Positions 53,532-62,560 are shown, numbered from the stretch's first letter. The stretch: DNA of 64,000 nucleotides from an uncultured Eubacteriales bacterium (GCA_900079765.1 LT599017.1:372001-436000), one strand, 5' to 3'. Made by a program: numbers and translations. Notes: generated by a model from the letters alone, not told the origin.

Positions 53532-53552
53532 CCAATAAATCCCCCCCTAAAT
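53532..53552 (+). promoter_or_regulatory. C7 promoter element, copy 2
   Basis: CCAATAAAT, seven C, then TAAAT; the first base is 59 bp before the -10 of the ABC operon (TATAAT at 53591-53596). It matches copy 1 apart from one T. Confidence 0.7.
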
Positions 53553-53567
53553 CGAAAAAATACCCCC

Positions 53568-53596
53568 TTTGCCCATGGCCCATCCGACTCTATAAT
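53568..53596 (+). promoter_or_regulatory. Promoter of the ABC transporter operon
   Basis: -10 TATAAT at 53591-53596 with a poor -35 (TTTGCC, 53568-53573) 17 bp upstream, and the C7 element above it. Layout as in the GH92 promoter, so joint activation is likely. Confidence 0.7.
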
Positions 53597-53647
53597 AGAG
53601 CTAACGAAGGTAAGTGTGAAAATCACGAAATGGCGGTGAGAGTGAGA

Positions 53648-55159
53648 ATGAGTGAGACGATCGTATTGATGCAGAATATCTGCAAGAGCTTTCCCGGTGT
53701 CATGGCACTGGATCACGTCAATTTTGAGCTGCGCTCGGGCGAGGTTATGGCTCTGCTGGGGGAGAACGGTGCGGGCAAGTCCACACTGATGAAGATATTG
53801 AGCGGCGTCTATACCAGTGATGAGGGTACGGTGGAGATATTCGGACACCCGTGCGGAAATCTGACGCCCAGACAGGCGCAGAGCATGGGCGTGGCCATCA
53901 TCCATCAGGAGCTCAACATGTGCCGGCATTTGTCGGTGGCCGAGAACATGTTCCTGGGTCGCGAGGTCTGCAAAGGCGGCGTCCTGTCCAACGCACAGAT
54001 GGAGGCCGAGGCAGAGCGGGTGCTCAATGAGCTGAAGATCGACATCTCGCCCAGTCAAGTGGTGGGTGATCTGCCGGTCAGCAAGCAGCAGATGGTAGAG
54101 ATCGCCAAGGCCCTCTCCACCGACGCCAAGGTTCTTATTATGGATGAGCCCACCTCAGCGCTTACGAGCAAGGAGATTGACGACCTGTTCCGCATTATCC
54201 GTCAGCTCAAGGAGCGCGGCTGCGGCATCGTGTATATTTCCCACCGCCTGGAAGAGCTCCAGCATATCGTTGACCGGGTCACCATCATGCGGGACGGCCA
54301 GTACGTCGCCAGCATGAGCTTCGCCGATACCGATCTGGACGAGATCATTGCCAACATGGTGGGTCGCGAGATCAAGGAAAAATTCCCCCGGGTCTCCTGT
54401 GAGAAAGGAAAAAAGATTTTCGAGGTCCAGCATCTCAACGCCGGACGAATGGTGCGCGACGTTAGTTTCTCTCTCTATGAGGGTGAGATCGTAGGCTTTG
54501 CGGGGTTGATGGGCGCAGGTCGAACCGAGACCACCCGGGCCCTCTTCGGAGTAGACCCCAAGGAGGGAGGCACGATCCTCCTGGACGGGAGTGAGGTTGT
54601 CATTCGCCGCCCGGTGGACGCCATCAAGGCAGGCATCGTTCTGGCTCCCGAGGACCGGAAGAAGGATGGTCTATGCACCAAGCTGAGTGTTCGCCAGAAC
54701 ATTTCCCTCCCCAACCTGGACCTCGTCTGCAACAAGCTGGGCGTCGTCAGCAGCGGTAAAGAGGACGCGATGTGCGCCAAAGCGGTGTCGAACCTGAAAA
54801 TCAAAACACCCAACCTGGAGATCGACGCCAATAACCTCTCCGGCGGCAACCAGCAGAAGGTCGTTGTAGGTAAGTGGCTGGCCCGAAACTCCCGGGTCGT
54901 CATCTTCGACGAGCCCACCCGCGGCATCGATGTGGCTGCCAAGGTAGAGATATATAACCTCATGAACGAGCTGAAACAGCAGGGCATCGCCGTCATGTTC
55001 GTCTCCTCTGAGATGCCTGAGATTATGGGAATCGCGGACCGCATCGTCGTCATGTGCGATGGGCGGGTCACCGGCGAACTGATGAGTGCCGAGGCCACCC
55101 AGGAGAAGATATTGACCCTGGCCACCCAGTTCGAGAACAAGTTCGCCGCCGTCGGTTAA
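53648..55159 (+). CDS. Sugar ABC transporter tandem ATPase (RbsA/MglA type)
   Basis: 503 residues with two ATPase domains. Domain 1: Walker A GENGAGKST (38-46), signature LPVSKQQMVEIAKAL, Walker B VLIMDEPTSAL. Domain 2: a degenerate Walker A (GLMGAGRTE), normal for this family, signature LSGGNQQKVVVGKWL and VVIFDEPTRGID. This is the RbsA/MglA/XylG class that powers monosaccharide import through a permease dimer. ATG at 53648 is chosen because GGTGAG precedes it; an ATG six codons earlier has no ribosome site. First gene of an operon with permease, binding protein, lyxose isomerase, PfkB kinase and the two-component genes. Confidence 0.94.
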   Translation: MSETIVLMQNICKSFPGVMALDHVNFELRSGEVMALLGENGAGKSTLMKILSGVYTSDEGTVEIFGHPCGNLTPRQAQSMGVAIIHQELNMCRHLSVAENMFLGREVCKGGVLSNAQMEAEAERVLNELKIDISPSQVVGDLPVSKQQMVEIAKALSTDAKVLIMDEPTSALTSKEIDDLFRIIRQLKERGCGIVYISHRLEELQHIVDRVTIMRDGQYVASMSFADTDLDEIIANMVGREIKEKFPRVSCEKGKKIFEVQHLNAGRMVRDVSFSLYEGEIVGFAGLMGAGRTETTRALFGVDPKEGGTILLDGSEVVIRRPVDAIKAGIVLAPEDRKKDGLCTKLSVRQNISLPNLDLVCNKLGVVSSGKEDAMCAKAVSNLKIKTPNLEIDANNLSGGNQQKVVVGKWLARNSRVVIFDEPTRGIDVAAKVEIYNLMNELKQQGIAVMFVSSEMPEIMGIADRIVVMCDGRVTGELMSAEATQEKILTLATQFENKFAAVG

Positions 55160-55176
55160 GGAAGGGAAGAGAGAAT

Positions 55177-56238
55177 ATGGAACGGTTAAATCAGCAGAGC
55201 CCCTTGAAACGTTTCCTGGGGATGCGCGGCATGGGCGCGGCCCTCACCGCGTTTGGTGGGTTCATCGTCATCTACCTCGCGTTCGGGTTCATCAACATGA
55301 AGGTGTTTTCCCTGGATAACGTGCTCAACCTCCTCAGATCCATGTCCAAATATCTGCTCATCGGCATCGGGCAGAGCTACGTACTTATTACCGGGAATAT
55401 CGACCTGTCCATCGGCTCGGTGGTAGGCATGAGCGCCATGATCTCGGCCACGCTGATGGCCGGCGGTGTGCCGGTTCTCCCGGCCATCCTCATTACACTG
55501 GTCTGCTGCCTGGCGGTGGGGGTGGTGAACGGCATCCTGGTAGGCAAGTTCCAGCTCCCGCCCTTCATTGCCACCCTGGGCACCATGTTTGTTGCCCGCG
55601 GCGTGGCCTACATGGTCAACGGCAACCGCAACACCAACGCTATCTCCTCCGGCATCGGTAAGGAGGCGGGCGACGCGTTCCAGAGCTTCTTTTACTATGG
55701 CACTACCGCGTTCCTCTATAATACCTTCTGGATCGCCCTCGCCCTTTTCGTCGTGTTCTTCTTCCTGCTCAGCAAGACGCGCACGGGCCGCCACATCTAC
55801 GCTGTGGGTTCCAATGTGGACGCGGCAAAGCTCTCCGGCGTCAATGTGGTGGGCACTGTCACCAAGACCTACCTGGTCAGCGCTTTCTGCTCCTTCGTGG
55901 TTGGACTTATCCTCTGCGCACAGGCCGGCATGGGCAACATGGAGGCCGGTAATATGTATGAGATGTACGGCGTTGCGGCGGGCGTCATCGGCGGCGTGTC
56001 CCCCCTGGGCGGCACGGGCCTACTGCTGGGCACCCTGGCCGGCGCCGCCGTATGGCAGACACTGGAGAACGGCCTCAGCATGATCACCGCCCCTGTTGGC
56101 ATCCAGCGTATCGTTATCGGCGTCATCGTGGTGTTCGCCGTGCTGCTGGACGTGGTCGTCCGCAAGGGTGCGTTCACAAAGCGTATTTCCAGTATGAAGC
56201 ACATAGGCACAGACGCGGCCGCCGCCGACCCAAAATAG
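55177..56238 (+). CDS. Sugar ABC transporter permease (RbsC/MglC type)
   Basis: 353 residues, about nine to ten membrane helices of the BPD_transp_2 family. Conserved stretches: YVLITGNIDLSIGSVVGMSA, FQLPPFIATLGTMFVARGVA, GRHIYAVGSNVDAAKLSGVN (the ATPase-coupling region) and GVIGGVSPLGGTG. ATG at 55177 after GGAAGGGAAGAGAG. It follows the ATPase gene by 17 bases. It forms the membrane channel for the sugar, probably mannose or lyxose by context. Confidence 0.94.
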   Translation: MERLNQQSPLKRFLGMRGMGAALTAFGGFIVIYLAFGFINMKVFSLDNVLNLLRSMSKYLLIGIGQSYVLITGNIDLSIGSVVGMSAMISATLMAGGVPVLPAILITLVCCLAVGVVNGILVGKFQLPPFIATLGTMFVARGVAYMVNGNRNTNAISSGIGKEAGDAFQSFFYYGTTAFLYNTFWIALALFVVFFFLLSKTRTGRHIYAVGSNVDAAKLSGVNVVGTVTKTYLVSAFCSFVVGLILCAQAGMGNMEAGNMYEMYGVAAGVIGGVSPLGGTGLLLGTLAGAAVWQTLENGLSMITAPVGIQRIVIGVIVVFAVLLDVVVRKGAFTKRISSMKHIGTDAAAADPK

Positions 56239-56312
56239 AGAATATGTGCGGCGTGCGTCGTCAGCGCCGTTCATAGATAGAAGACCTAAATTTGATAAGG
56301 AGGAACCCATAC

Positions 56313-58106
56313 ATGAAAAGAAAGCTTCTTGCAATTCTCTCCTGCATTTGCCTGACCATCGGACTCCTCTCCGGCTGCACAACCCAGGGGGGCGGCTCGT
56401 CCAAAGCCCCCACCGCAGGCGATATTAAGATTGCCCTCATCACCATGGACTCCATCGACCAGCACTGGATCACCCTAAACGAGGGTGCCCAGAAGGCCGC
56501 CAAGGAGCTTGGCGTGACCGTGGACTTCATGGCTCCCAATACCAAGGACGACGCCCAGCAGATCGAGCAGGTCAATAACGCCGTGGCCGGTGGCTATCAG
56601 GCCATCGTGGTGGCGGCCAATGGACCTGACGCCATCTCCTCGGCCCTGAAAGAGGCCGCAGGCAAGGGCATTAAGATCGTCTATGTGGACTCCCCGGCCA
56701 ACGTGGACGCCGAGGCTACCTTCTCCACCGACAACACGGCTGCCGGCACCACCGCCGGCAACGAGATGATCAAGGCCCTTGAGGCCGCGGGCGTCACCTC
56801 CGGCTCCATCGGCATCATCAACGTGAACGCTGCCACCGCCTCCTGCGTGGCCCGTGAGGAAGGCTTCCGCGCCGCGTTCGAGGGCAAGGGCTACACCCTG
56901 CTTGAGACCCAGTACGGCGAGGGCGACGCCGCCAAGAGCCAGGGCATCGCTGAGAACTACATCACCCAGGGCGTCGTGGGCATCTTCGGCTGCAACGAGG
57001 GCTCCACCACCGGCGCCGGCAACGCCATCAAGGCCAGCGGCAAGAGCGGCATCATCGGCGTGGGCTTCGACAAGTCCGATGCGATCCTCGGCCTCATTAA
57101 CGATGGCAACCTCCTCTGCACCATGGCGCAGAACCCAGATGTGATGGGCTACGAGGGCGTTAAGGCCGCCGTAGACGCCATCAATGGCAAGGACCTGGGC
57201 GGCGCGGTCACCGATACCGGTGTCTCCGTACTCGTCAAGAAGGGCGGCTCCAATAGCGGCGGCGCTACCACCGCCAGCCAGAACTACAAAATTGCCCTCA
57301 TCACCATGGACTCCATCGACCAGCACTGGATCACCTTGAACGAGGGTGCCCAGAAAATGGCCAAGGAGCTTGGCGTGACCGTGGACTTCATGGCCCCCAA
57401 TACCAAGGACGACGCCCAGCAGATCGAGCAGGTCAATAACGCCGTGGCCGGTGGCTATCAGGCCATCGTGGTGGCGGCCAATGGACCTGACGCCATCTCC
57501 TCGGCCCTGAAAGAGGCCGCAGGCAAGGGCATTAAGATCGTCTATGTGGACTCCCCGGCCAACGTGGACGCCGAGGCTACCTTCTCCACCGACAACACGG
57601 CTGCCGGCACCACCGCCGGCAACGAGATGATCAAGGCCCTTGAGGCCGCGGGCGTCACCTCCGGCTCCATCGGCATCATCAACGTGAACGCCGCCACCGC
57701 CTCCTGCGTGGCCCGTGAGGAAGGCTTCCGCGCCGCGTTCGAGGGCAAGGGCTACACCCTGCTTGAGACCCAGTACGGCGAGGGCGACGCCGCCAAGAGC
57801 CAGGGCATCGCTGAGAACTACATCACCCAGGGCGTCGTGGGCATCTTCGGCTGCAACGAGGGCTCCACCACCGGCGCCGGCAACGCCATCAAGGCCAGCG
57901 GCAAGAGCGGCATCATCGGCGTGGGCTTCGACAAGTCCGACGCGATCCTGAACCTCATCAATGACGGCTATCTCCTCTGCACCATGGCGCAGAACCCCGA
58001 CGTGATGGGCGAGGACGGTGTCAAGGCCGCTGTGCAGGCCCTGGAGGGCGAGAGCCTGGGCGGCGCGGTCACCGATACCGGCGTCTCTGTGCTCACCAAA
58101 AAGTAA
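56313..58106 (+). CDS. Sugar-binding lipoprotein with two tandem duplicated binding domains
   Basis: 597 residues. Lipoprotein signal with lipobox LLSGC (C22), then two periplasmic-binding-protein type 1 domains (about 38-313 and 325-597) of the RbsB/XylF class, joined by the linker GGSNSGGATTASQ. Both begin KIALITMDSIDQHWI. They are almost identical: about 530 bases in the middle differ at one position, while both ends carry more changes (GLINDGNLL against NLINDGYLL). Normal family members have one such domain. AAGGAGG lies before the ATG. One lipid anchor with two receptor sites would double receptor capacity per permease, or allow one site to signal. The domain unit fits the substrate of the RbsA-type transporter. 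Confidence 0.93.
   Translation: MKRKLLAILSCICLTIGLLSGCTTQGGGSSKAPTAGDIKIALITMDSIDQHWITLNEGAQKAAKELGVTVDFMAPNTKDDAQQIEQVNNAVAGGYQAIVVAANGPDAISSALKEAAGKGIKIVYVDSPANVDAEATFSTDNTAAGTTAGNEMIKALEAAGVTSGSIGIINVNAATASCVAREEGFRAAFEGKGYTLLETQYGEGDAAKSQGIAENYITQGVVGIFGCNEGSTTGAGNAIKASGKSGIIGVGFDKSDAILGLINDGNLLCTMAQNPDVMGYEGVKAAVDAINGKDLGGAVTDTGVSVLVKKGGSNSGGATTASQNYKIALITMDSIDQHWITLNEGAQKMAKELGVTVDFMAPNTKDDAQQIEQVNNAVAGGYQAIVVAANGPDAISSALKEAAGKGIKIVYVDSPANVDAEATFSTDNTAAGTTAGNEMIKALEAAGVTSGSIGIINVNAATASCVAREEGFRAAFEGKGYTLLETQYGEGDAAKSQGIAENYITQGVVGIFGCNEGSTTGAGNAIKASGKSGIIGVGFDKSDAILNLINDGYLLCTMAQNPDVMGEDGVKAAVQALEGESLGGAVTDTGVSVLTKK
56427..58103 (+). repeat. 861-bp in-frame tandem duplication in the binding-protein gene
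   Basis: Copy A spans about 56427-57242 and copy B about 57288-58103, with a period of 861 bp (287 codons). The stretch 56558-57090 matches 57419-57951 with one difference (GCT/GCC near 56830); changes cluster at both ends. This is a recent duplication or one kept uniform by gene conversion. Confidence 0.95.
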
Positions 58107-58128
58107 GAAAACAGCCTACAAGTAAATG

Positions 58129-58171
58129 TTCCACAGAAACGCCGGGCGGTATGTCCGGCGTTTCTGTGGAA
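58129..58171 (+). terminator. Hairpin after the binding-protein gene
   Basis: TTCCACAGAAACGCCGG (58129-58145) and its complement (58155-58171) form a perfect 17-bp stem with a 9-base loop, without a U run. It may limit read-through into the isomerase gene, giving more transporter than enzyme; a TATGAT at 58190-58195 could be a secondary -10. Confidence 0.65.
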
Positions 58172-58218
58172 TTCCGATAAAAAATGTGATATGATTAATG
58201 GAAACAGGAGGAGTCCAT

Positions 58219-58908
58219 ATGAAACGCAGTGAAATCAACGCAGCCCTGAAAGAGATGGAGACCATGGTGAAGGAGTACCGCTTCGCCCTCCCCCCATTCT
58301 GTCAGTTTGCTCCTGAGGACTGGAAAAGCAAGGGCCATGACTACGATGAGATCCGAGACAACATGCTGGGCTGGGACATCACGGACTATGGCATGGGGGA
58401 CTTTAATAAGATGGGCTTTTCCCTCATCACCATCCGCAACGGCAACCTCAAGTTGAAGGATAAGTATAGCAAGGTATATGCTGAGAAGCTTTTATACATC
58501 AAGGAGGGCCAGTATTCCCCCATGCACTTCCACTGGTCCAAGGCCGAGGACATCATCAACCGGGGAGGCGGTGTGGTACTCATCCGCGTCTACAACTCCA
58601 CCGAGGACGAGAGCCTGGATAAGTTGAGCGATGTGCATGTCCACGTGGACGGACGGGAAATGGTGGTTTCCGCGGGCAGCCAGGTCCGCCTGACCCCCGG
58701 CGAGAGTATCACCATCTACCCCTATCTCTACCATGACTTTGAGGTGGAGCCCGGCTCGGGGAACGTGCTTCTGGGCGAGGTCAGCCAGTGCAACGACGAC
58801 AATATCGACAACCGTTTTTATGAGAAACTGGGCCGTTTTCCCGCCATTGAGGAGGACGAGGCCCCTTATCGGCTATTGTGCAACGAATATCCCACGGCGA
58901 AGGATTGA
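58219..58908 (+). CDS. D-lyxose/D-mannose ketol-isomerase, cupin type
   Basis: 229 residues, cupin fold. The metal site is visible: H103, H105 and E110 in SPMHFHWSKAEDII, with H168-type ligand in YPYLYHDFEV; NMLGWDITDYG and FCQFAPEDW are also family-typical. D-lyxose isomerase interconverts D-lyxose and D-xylulose, and many members convert D-mannose to D-fructose. Next to a GH92 mannosidase and an ABC sugar transporter, mannose is the likelier substrate. ATG at 58219 after AGGAGGAG. The following kinase gene starts 9 bases past the stop. Confidence 0.9.
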   Translation: MKRSEINAALKEMETMVKEYRFALPPFCQFAPEDWKSKGHDYDEIRDNMLGWDITDYGMGDFNKMGFSLITIRNGNLKLKDKYSKVYAEKLLYIKEGQYSPMHFHWSKAEDIINRGGGVVLIRVYNSTEDESLDKLSDVHVHVDGREMVVSAGSQVRLTPGESITIYPYLYHDFEVEPGSGNVLLGEVSQCNDDNIDNRFYEKLGRFPAIEEDEAPYRLLCNEYPTAKD

Positions 58909-58917
58909 GGTGAGCGT

Positions 58918-59868
58918 ATGGCCTGTGACGTAGTGGCTCTGGGCGAAATGCTCATTGATTTTGCCTCCCGCGGCACCGACGCCGCCGGCTATCCCACCAT
59001 GGCCGCGAACCCCGGGGGCGCACCCTGCAATTTCCTCGCAGCCCTGACCAAATACGGTGTGAAAACCGCGTTCCTTGGCAAGGTGGGCGACGATACCTTT
59101 GGCCGACTGCTGATTGGCACCGCAAAAGGCGCCGGTATTGAGACCAAGGGAGTCGTGGTGGACGGAAGCGTCTTTACCACACTCGCCTTTGTGACCTTCG
59201 ACGAGCATGGCGACCGCTCTTTCAGCTTTGCACGGAAGCCGGGGGCGGATACCCAGCTCCACTTTGAGGAGCTGGATCTCTCGCTGATTGATGAGTGCAG
59301 GGTCTTCCATTTTGGCACCCTCAGCCTTACCGACGAGCCGGTGCGCACCGCCACCCAAAAAGCGGTGGCCTACGCCAGGGAGCGAGGCAAGCTCATCACC
59401 TTTGATCCCAACCTGCGCCCGCCTCTTTGGCGGAGCGAGGCTGAGGCCAGAAATCAGATACTGTGGGGGCTCTCCCAGGCCGATGTGGTGAAGATCAGCG
59501 ACGAGGAAGTAGATTTCCTCTGGAAGTGTTCCCCTGAGGAGGGGGCCGACCGACTCCTCCGTGATTTCGGCGTGTCTCTCGCCATGGTCACAATGGGATC
59601 CCGGGGCTGTTATCTCAAGAACGCGAGGGCGCTGTGCTCCGCCGCCCCGCCCAAGGTGAAGGCTGTGGACACTACGGGAGCGGGGGATATCTTTGGCGGA
59701 AGCGCGGTCATGCGACTGCTGGAGCTGAAAAAGGCCCCGTCGGAGCTCAGCCAGGATGACCTGGGCTACATCGCACGCTTTGCGGCCGCGGCCGCCAGCC
59801 TTTCCACGGAGAAGAGCGGCGGCATCCCGAGCGTTCCGGAGCGGGAAGAGGTATTGGCAAGACTGTAA
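58918..59868 (+). CDS. PfkB-family carbohydrate kinase (fructokinase-like)
   Basis: 316 residues. PfkB signature 1 region PGGAPCNFLAALTKYG with GKVGDDTFG, and signature 2 DTTGAGDIFGGSAV with the catalytic Asp. ALGEMLIDF at the start is typical of fructokinases. It would phosphorylate fructose (or xylulose) from the isomerase and feed glycolysis. It follows the isomerase gene by 9 bases with GAGGTGAG upstream. Confidence 0.92.
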   Translation: MACDVVALGEMLIDFASRGTDAAGYPTMAANPGGAPCNFLAALTKYGVKTAFLGKVGDDTFGRLLIGTAKGAGIETKGVVVDGSVFTTLAFVTFDEHGDRSFSFARKPGADTQLHFEELDLSLIDECRVFHFGTLSLTDEPVRTATQKAVAYARERGKLITFDPNLRPPLWRSEAEARNQILWGLSQADVVKISDEEVDFLWKCSPEEGADRLLRDFGVSLAMVTMGSRGCYLKNARALCSAAPPKVKAVDTTGAGDIFGGSAVMRLLELKKAPSELSQDDLGYIARFAAAAASLSTEKSGGIPSVPEREEVLARL

Positions 59869-59892
59869 GACATGAAGAGGGGAGAGGCCGCT

Positions 59893-61482
59893 ATGCTCAA
59901 GGTGGTCGTAGCTGATGATGAGGCGAGGGTCTGCAATTTGATCCTTCTGCTGGCGGATTGGGAGAAACTGAACATGGAGGTGGTGGGCACCGCCGCCAAT
60001 GGTCTGGAGGCCTTGCAGTTAGTACGCACCCTTACTCCCGATATTCTGATTACCGATATCCGTATGCCCGGCTGCGACGGACTGGAGCTGATTGAAAAGG
60101 CAAAGGCAGAATTCCCGGCGTTGGAGATCGTCATAATCAGTGGGTATGCCCACTTCGAGTACGCGCAGAGCGCTATCAAAAACGGCGTGGGGGACTACCT
60201 CCTCAAGCCCATCCAGCGCGATGAGCTCATGGCTACGCTGGAGAAGCTGGGAGAGCGCTGCCGCGCCAGGCAGGAGTCCGCCACCGAGGTAGAGCAGATG
60301 AAAGAGAACAGCCGCCAGGGCGTTGACCGTCAGCGTCAGCGCCTGATTGACGACCTTGCAGAGGGGCGGCTGGAGGAGCTCACTGAGGAGCGGCTAAGAG
60401 GGGAATACCACGTTGTAGTCCAGCCGGGGCTGTTTCAGATGTTCCTTTTAAAGCTGGATTATGATTTGGCCGCTGTTACGCCTCTCTCCATCGCGATTGT
60501 GGAATCAAAGGCACAAAAAATATTTTCCACCGCTATGCCGGGCCTCTGCCATGAAATGCTGCTCTCCTTTCGGGAGCCCTGGGGTTATGGCCTGCTCAAT
60601 TTTCCCGTGCAAAACCGGGAAAGCGTGCGGCGCGCTCTGCGGGACTGCCTGAATCAGCTCACCGTACAGCAGAGTCTGCTTGGGCCCATCGAATTTTCTC
60701 TGGCTCTGGGTCAGGCATCCAACAGGCCGGAAGGCCTGTTAGAGTCCTTTCGTACCGCTCGATTCGCAGCGGCGGAACGTCTTATTGAGGGCACGGGGCG
60801 GCTGTTGGAGGGGGCCTACAAGTCCTCTGCGCTGCGGGATGAAAATTTGCCCGAGCGATATGGCCGGGCCATAGAGCATCTGGTAGAAACTCTGAGCCAG
60901 GGGGAGGCCGACGCGGCGGTAGATATTCTGGAGGAGGGCACAAGGGAAATTACCGGCGTGTGTGGACAGGAGCTTCTGGATTTAGTGGACTCTGCGGGGC
61001 AGCTTTTTGCGCTGAGGCTGGATTTGGAGGAACGGGAAAAGATCATCCGTGACTTTTCAGCCAGCTGCGCCCAGTGCAGTAAGGCGGCGGATCTTTTTCA
61101 CTGCCTGCGGCAGTTTCAGAGAGAACAGCTCGCGCTGGCCGCCGAGCGGCGGCGCAGCGAATCGATACGCCCCATCCGCTTTGCCAAGCAGTACATACAG
61201 AAACACTACAGCGAGCCGGTGACGCTGGAAGAGGTCTGTGCAGCCATCGGATTCAGCACCAGCTATTTCAGTGTGCTTTTTAAGAAAGAGACGGGGGAGG
61301 GCTTTAACAAGTACCTCACCCGGGTCCGCATGGATCGCGCCAAGGAACTCTTGCAAGGCGGAAATCTGCCTATCACGGAAATCTGCAACAAGGTGGGCTA
61401 CGGCGACCTGAAGCACTTTACCCAGACGTTCAAAAAGGTGACAGGGCTCAACCCGGGGCAGTACAGGAAACTATATGGATGA
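59893..61482 (+). CDS. Response regulator with AraC-type DNA-binding domain (YesN-like)
   Basis: 529 residues: receiver (1-120; VVADDEARVCNLI, phosphoacceptor D55 in DILITDIRMPG, LLKPIQRDEL), a ~290-residue middle region with a coiled-coil-like start, and a C-terminal AraC helix-turn-helix pair (about 425-529; TLEEVCAAIGFSTSYFSVLF, then ITEICNKVGYGDLKHFTQTF). YesN-type regulators activate sugar-uptake promoters. ATG at 59893 follows GGGGAGAGG; an earlier ATG precedes that site. It is in the same operon as the transporter and overlaps the kinase gene. The C7 elements at the GH92 and ABC promoters are the likely targets. Confidence 0.92.
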   Translation: MLKVVVADDEARVCNLILLLADWEKLNMEVVGTAANGLEALQLVRTLTPDILITDIRMPGCDGLELIEKAKAEFPALEIVIISGYAHFEYAQSAIKNGVGDYLLKPIQRDELMATLEKLGERCRARQESATEVEQMKENSRQGVDRQRQRLIDDLAEGRLEELTEERLRGEYHVVVQPGLFQMFLLKLDYDLAAVTPLSIAIVESKAQKIFSTAMPGLCHEMLLSFREPWGYGLLNFPVQNRESVRRALRDCLNQLTVQQSLLGPIEFSLALGQASNRPEGLLESFRTARFAAAERLIEGTGRLLEGAYKSSALRDENLPERYGRAIEHLVETLSQGEADAAVDILEEGTREITGVCGQELLDLVDSAGQLFALRLDLEEREKIIRDFSASCAQCSKAADLFHCLRQFQREQLALAAERRRSESIRPIRFAKQYIQKHYSEPVTLEEVCAAIGFSTSYFSVLFKKETGEGFNKYLTRVRMDRAKELLQGGNLPITEICNKVGYGDLKHFTQTFKKVTGLNPGQYRKLYG

Positions 61483-62560
61483 AAAAAAGATAATAAGTAA
61501 AAAAACGAAAGGCGGAAACCCGCCGGGCTACCTTGCCCGGCGGGTGTATGTGATGTCACTCTGCGGCATAGGAATGCTGATTCTTGTGCTGCTGAGCGGC
61601 CTTGCCTGCGTGCTGACGGGCGGAGAGGCGGTACTATGGCCGCTGCTTTTCGTTGCCTTTCTTGCTGCGGCGTTGGCATTCGCCTGGTGGTTCTGGGTGG
61701 TGATCCCCTATCGGCGCGAGGAACAGGAGCTGAGCCTTTTTCTGGACGGCTATGCGCCCACTGAGGGAACGGCTGAAGCGGTATGTCCGCTGTCACCCGC
61801 AAGCGAGCGGCTGCTTCACCGGATGCGGGAGATGCTGGACCCCTCCCAGCTCTTCAACCTCAATAAGCGACAGGCGCAATATCTGGCACTCCAGAACCAG
61901 ATCAATCCACATTTCCTCTACAACACCCTGGAGAGCATCCGCAGCGAATGCCTGGTGGCGCAGCTCGACAGCGCGGCCAACATGACGGAGGCGCTGGCCT
62001 CCTTCTTCCGCTATACCATCAGCAAGGTGGAGAACCTGGTGTCGGTGGAAGAGGAGCTGCAGAACTGTGAGACCTACTTCCGCATCCAGCAGTACCGCTT
62101 TGGCGACCGTCTGAGCTTGCGGATCGTGTGCGAGGAGCAGGACAGAGACGAAATCTTCCGCTGCCGGCTCCCCAAGCTGACGATGCAGCCCATTCTGGAG
62201 AACAGCATCATCCACGGCATTGAGCTGAAGGTGGGGACCGGCAACCTCACCGTCCACTTGGAACGGACGGAAAAGCGTCTGCTGATCCGCGTTTCTGACG
62301 ACGGTGTGGGCATGGGCACCGACGTGCTGGCAAAATTAAATGCACGCCTGGGCAGGAGCGGCCCGGTCGCCCAGCTGCAGGATCCCGAGCGAGTGGGAGG
62401 CGTGGCGCTGACCAACGTGAACAACCGCATCCGGCTCCTGTTTGGCGAGGAGTACGGGCTCCATGTCTTCTCGCTGCCCGGCGTGGGTACCGATGTAGAG
62501 ATCTCGCTCCCCGCCATTACCAGTGACCGGGACGTGAAGAATCGCGAGGTGCTGCAGTGA
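61475..62560 (+). CDS. LytS/YesM-type sensor histidine kinase without extracytoplasmic domain
   Basis: 361 residues. Two closely spaced membrane helices (about 24-47 and 53-78) with only a short loop between them; a linker; then the His_kinase domain with H146 in QNQINPHFLYNTLESIR and a HATPase domain (MQPILENSIIHGI, DDGVGMG). Most YesM-type kinases have a large outside sensor domain of some 250 residues plus HAMP; here both seem absent, so it probably senses through a partner such as the binding protein, the permease or the ABC-like protein downstream. The start overlaps the regulator stop by 8 bases and its own stop overlaps the next gene. Confidence 0.92.
   Translation: MDEKKIISKKTKGGNPPGYLARRVYVMSLCGIGMLILVLLSGLACVLTGGEAVLWPLLFVAFLAAALAFAWWFWVVIPYRREEQELSLFLDGYAPTEGTAEAVCPLSPASERLLHRMREMLDPSQLFNLNKRQAQYLALQNQINPHFLYNTLESIRSECLVAQLDSAANMTEALASFFRYTISKVENLVSVEEELQNCETYFRIQQYRFGDRLSLRIVCEEQDRDEIFRCRLPKLTMQPILENSIIHGIELKVGTGNLTVHLERTEKRLLIRVSDDGVGMGTDVLAKLNARLGRSGPVAQLQDPERVGGVALTNVNNRIRLLFGEEYGLHVFSLPGVGTDVEISLPAITSDRDVKNREVLQ

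Noticed and set aside
56427-58103. Possibility that the binding-protein duplication is only an assembly artefact
   Set aside because: The two copies differ at many positions near their ends and are joined by a sensible linker in frame, which a simple duplicated read block would not give; still worth a read check.
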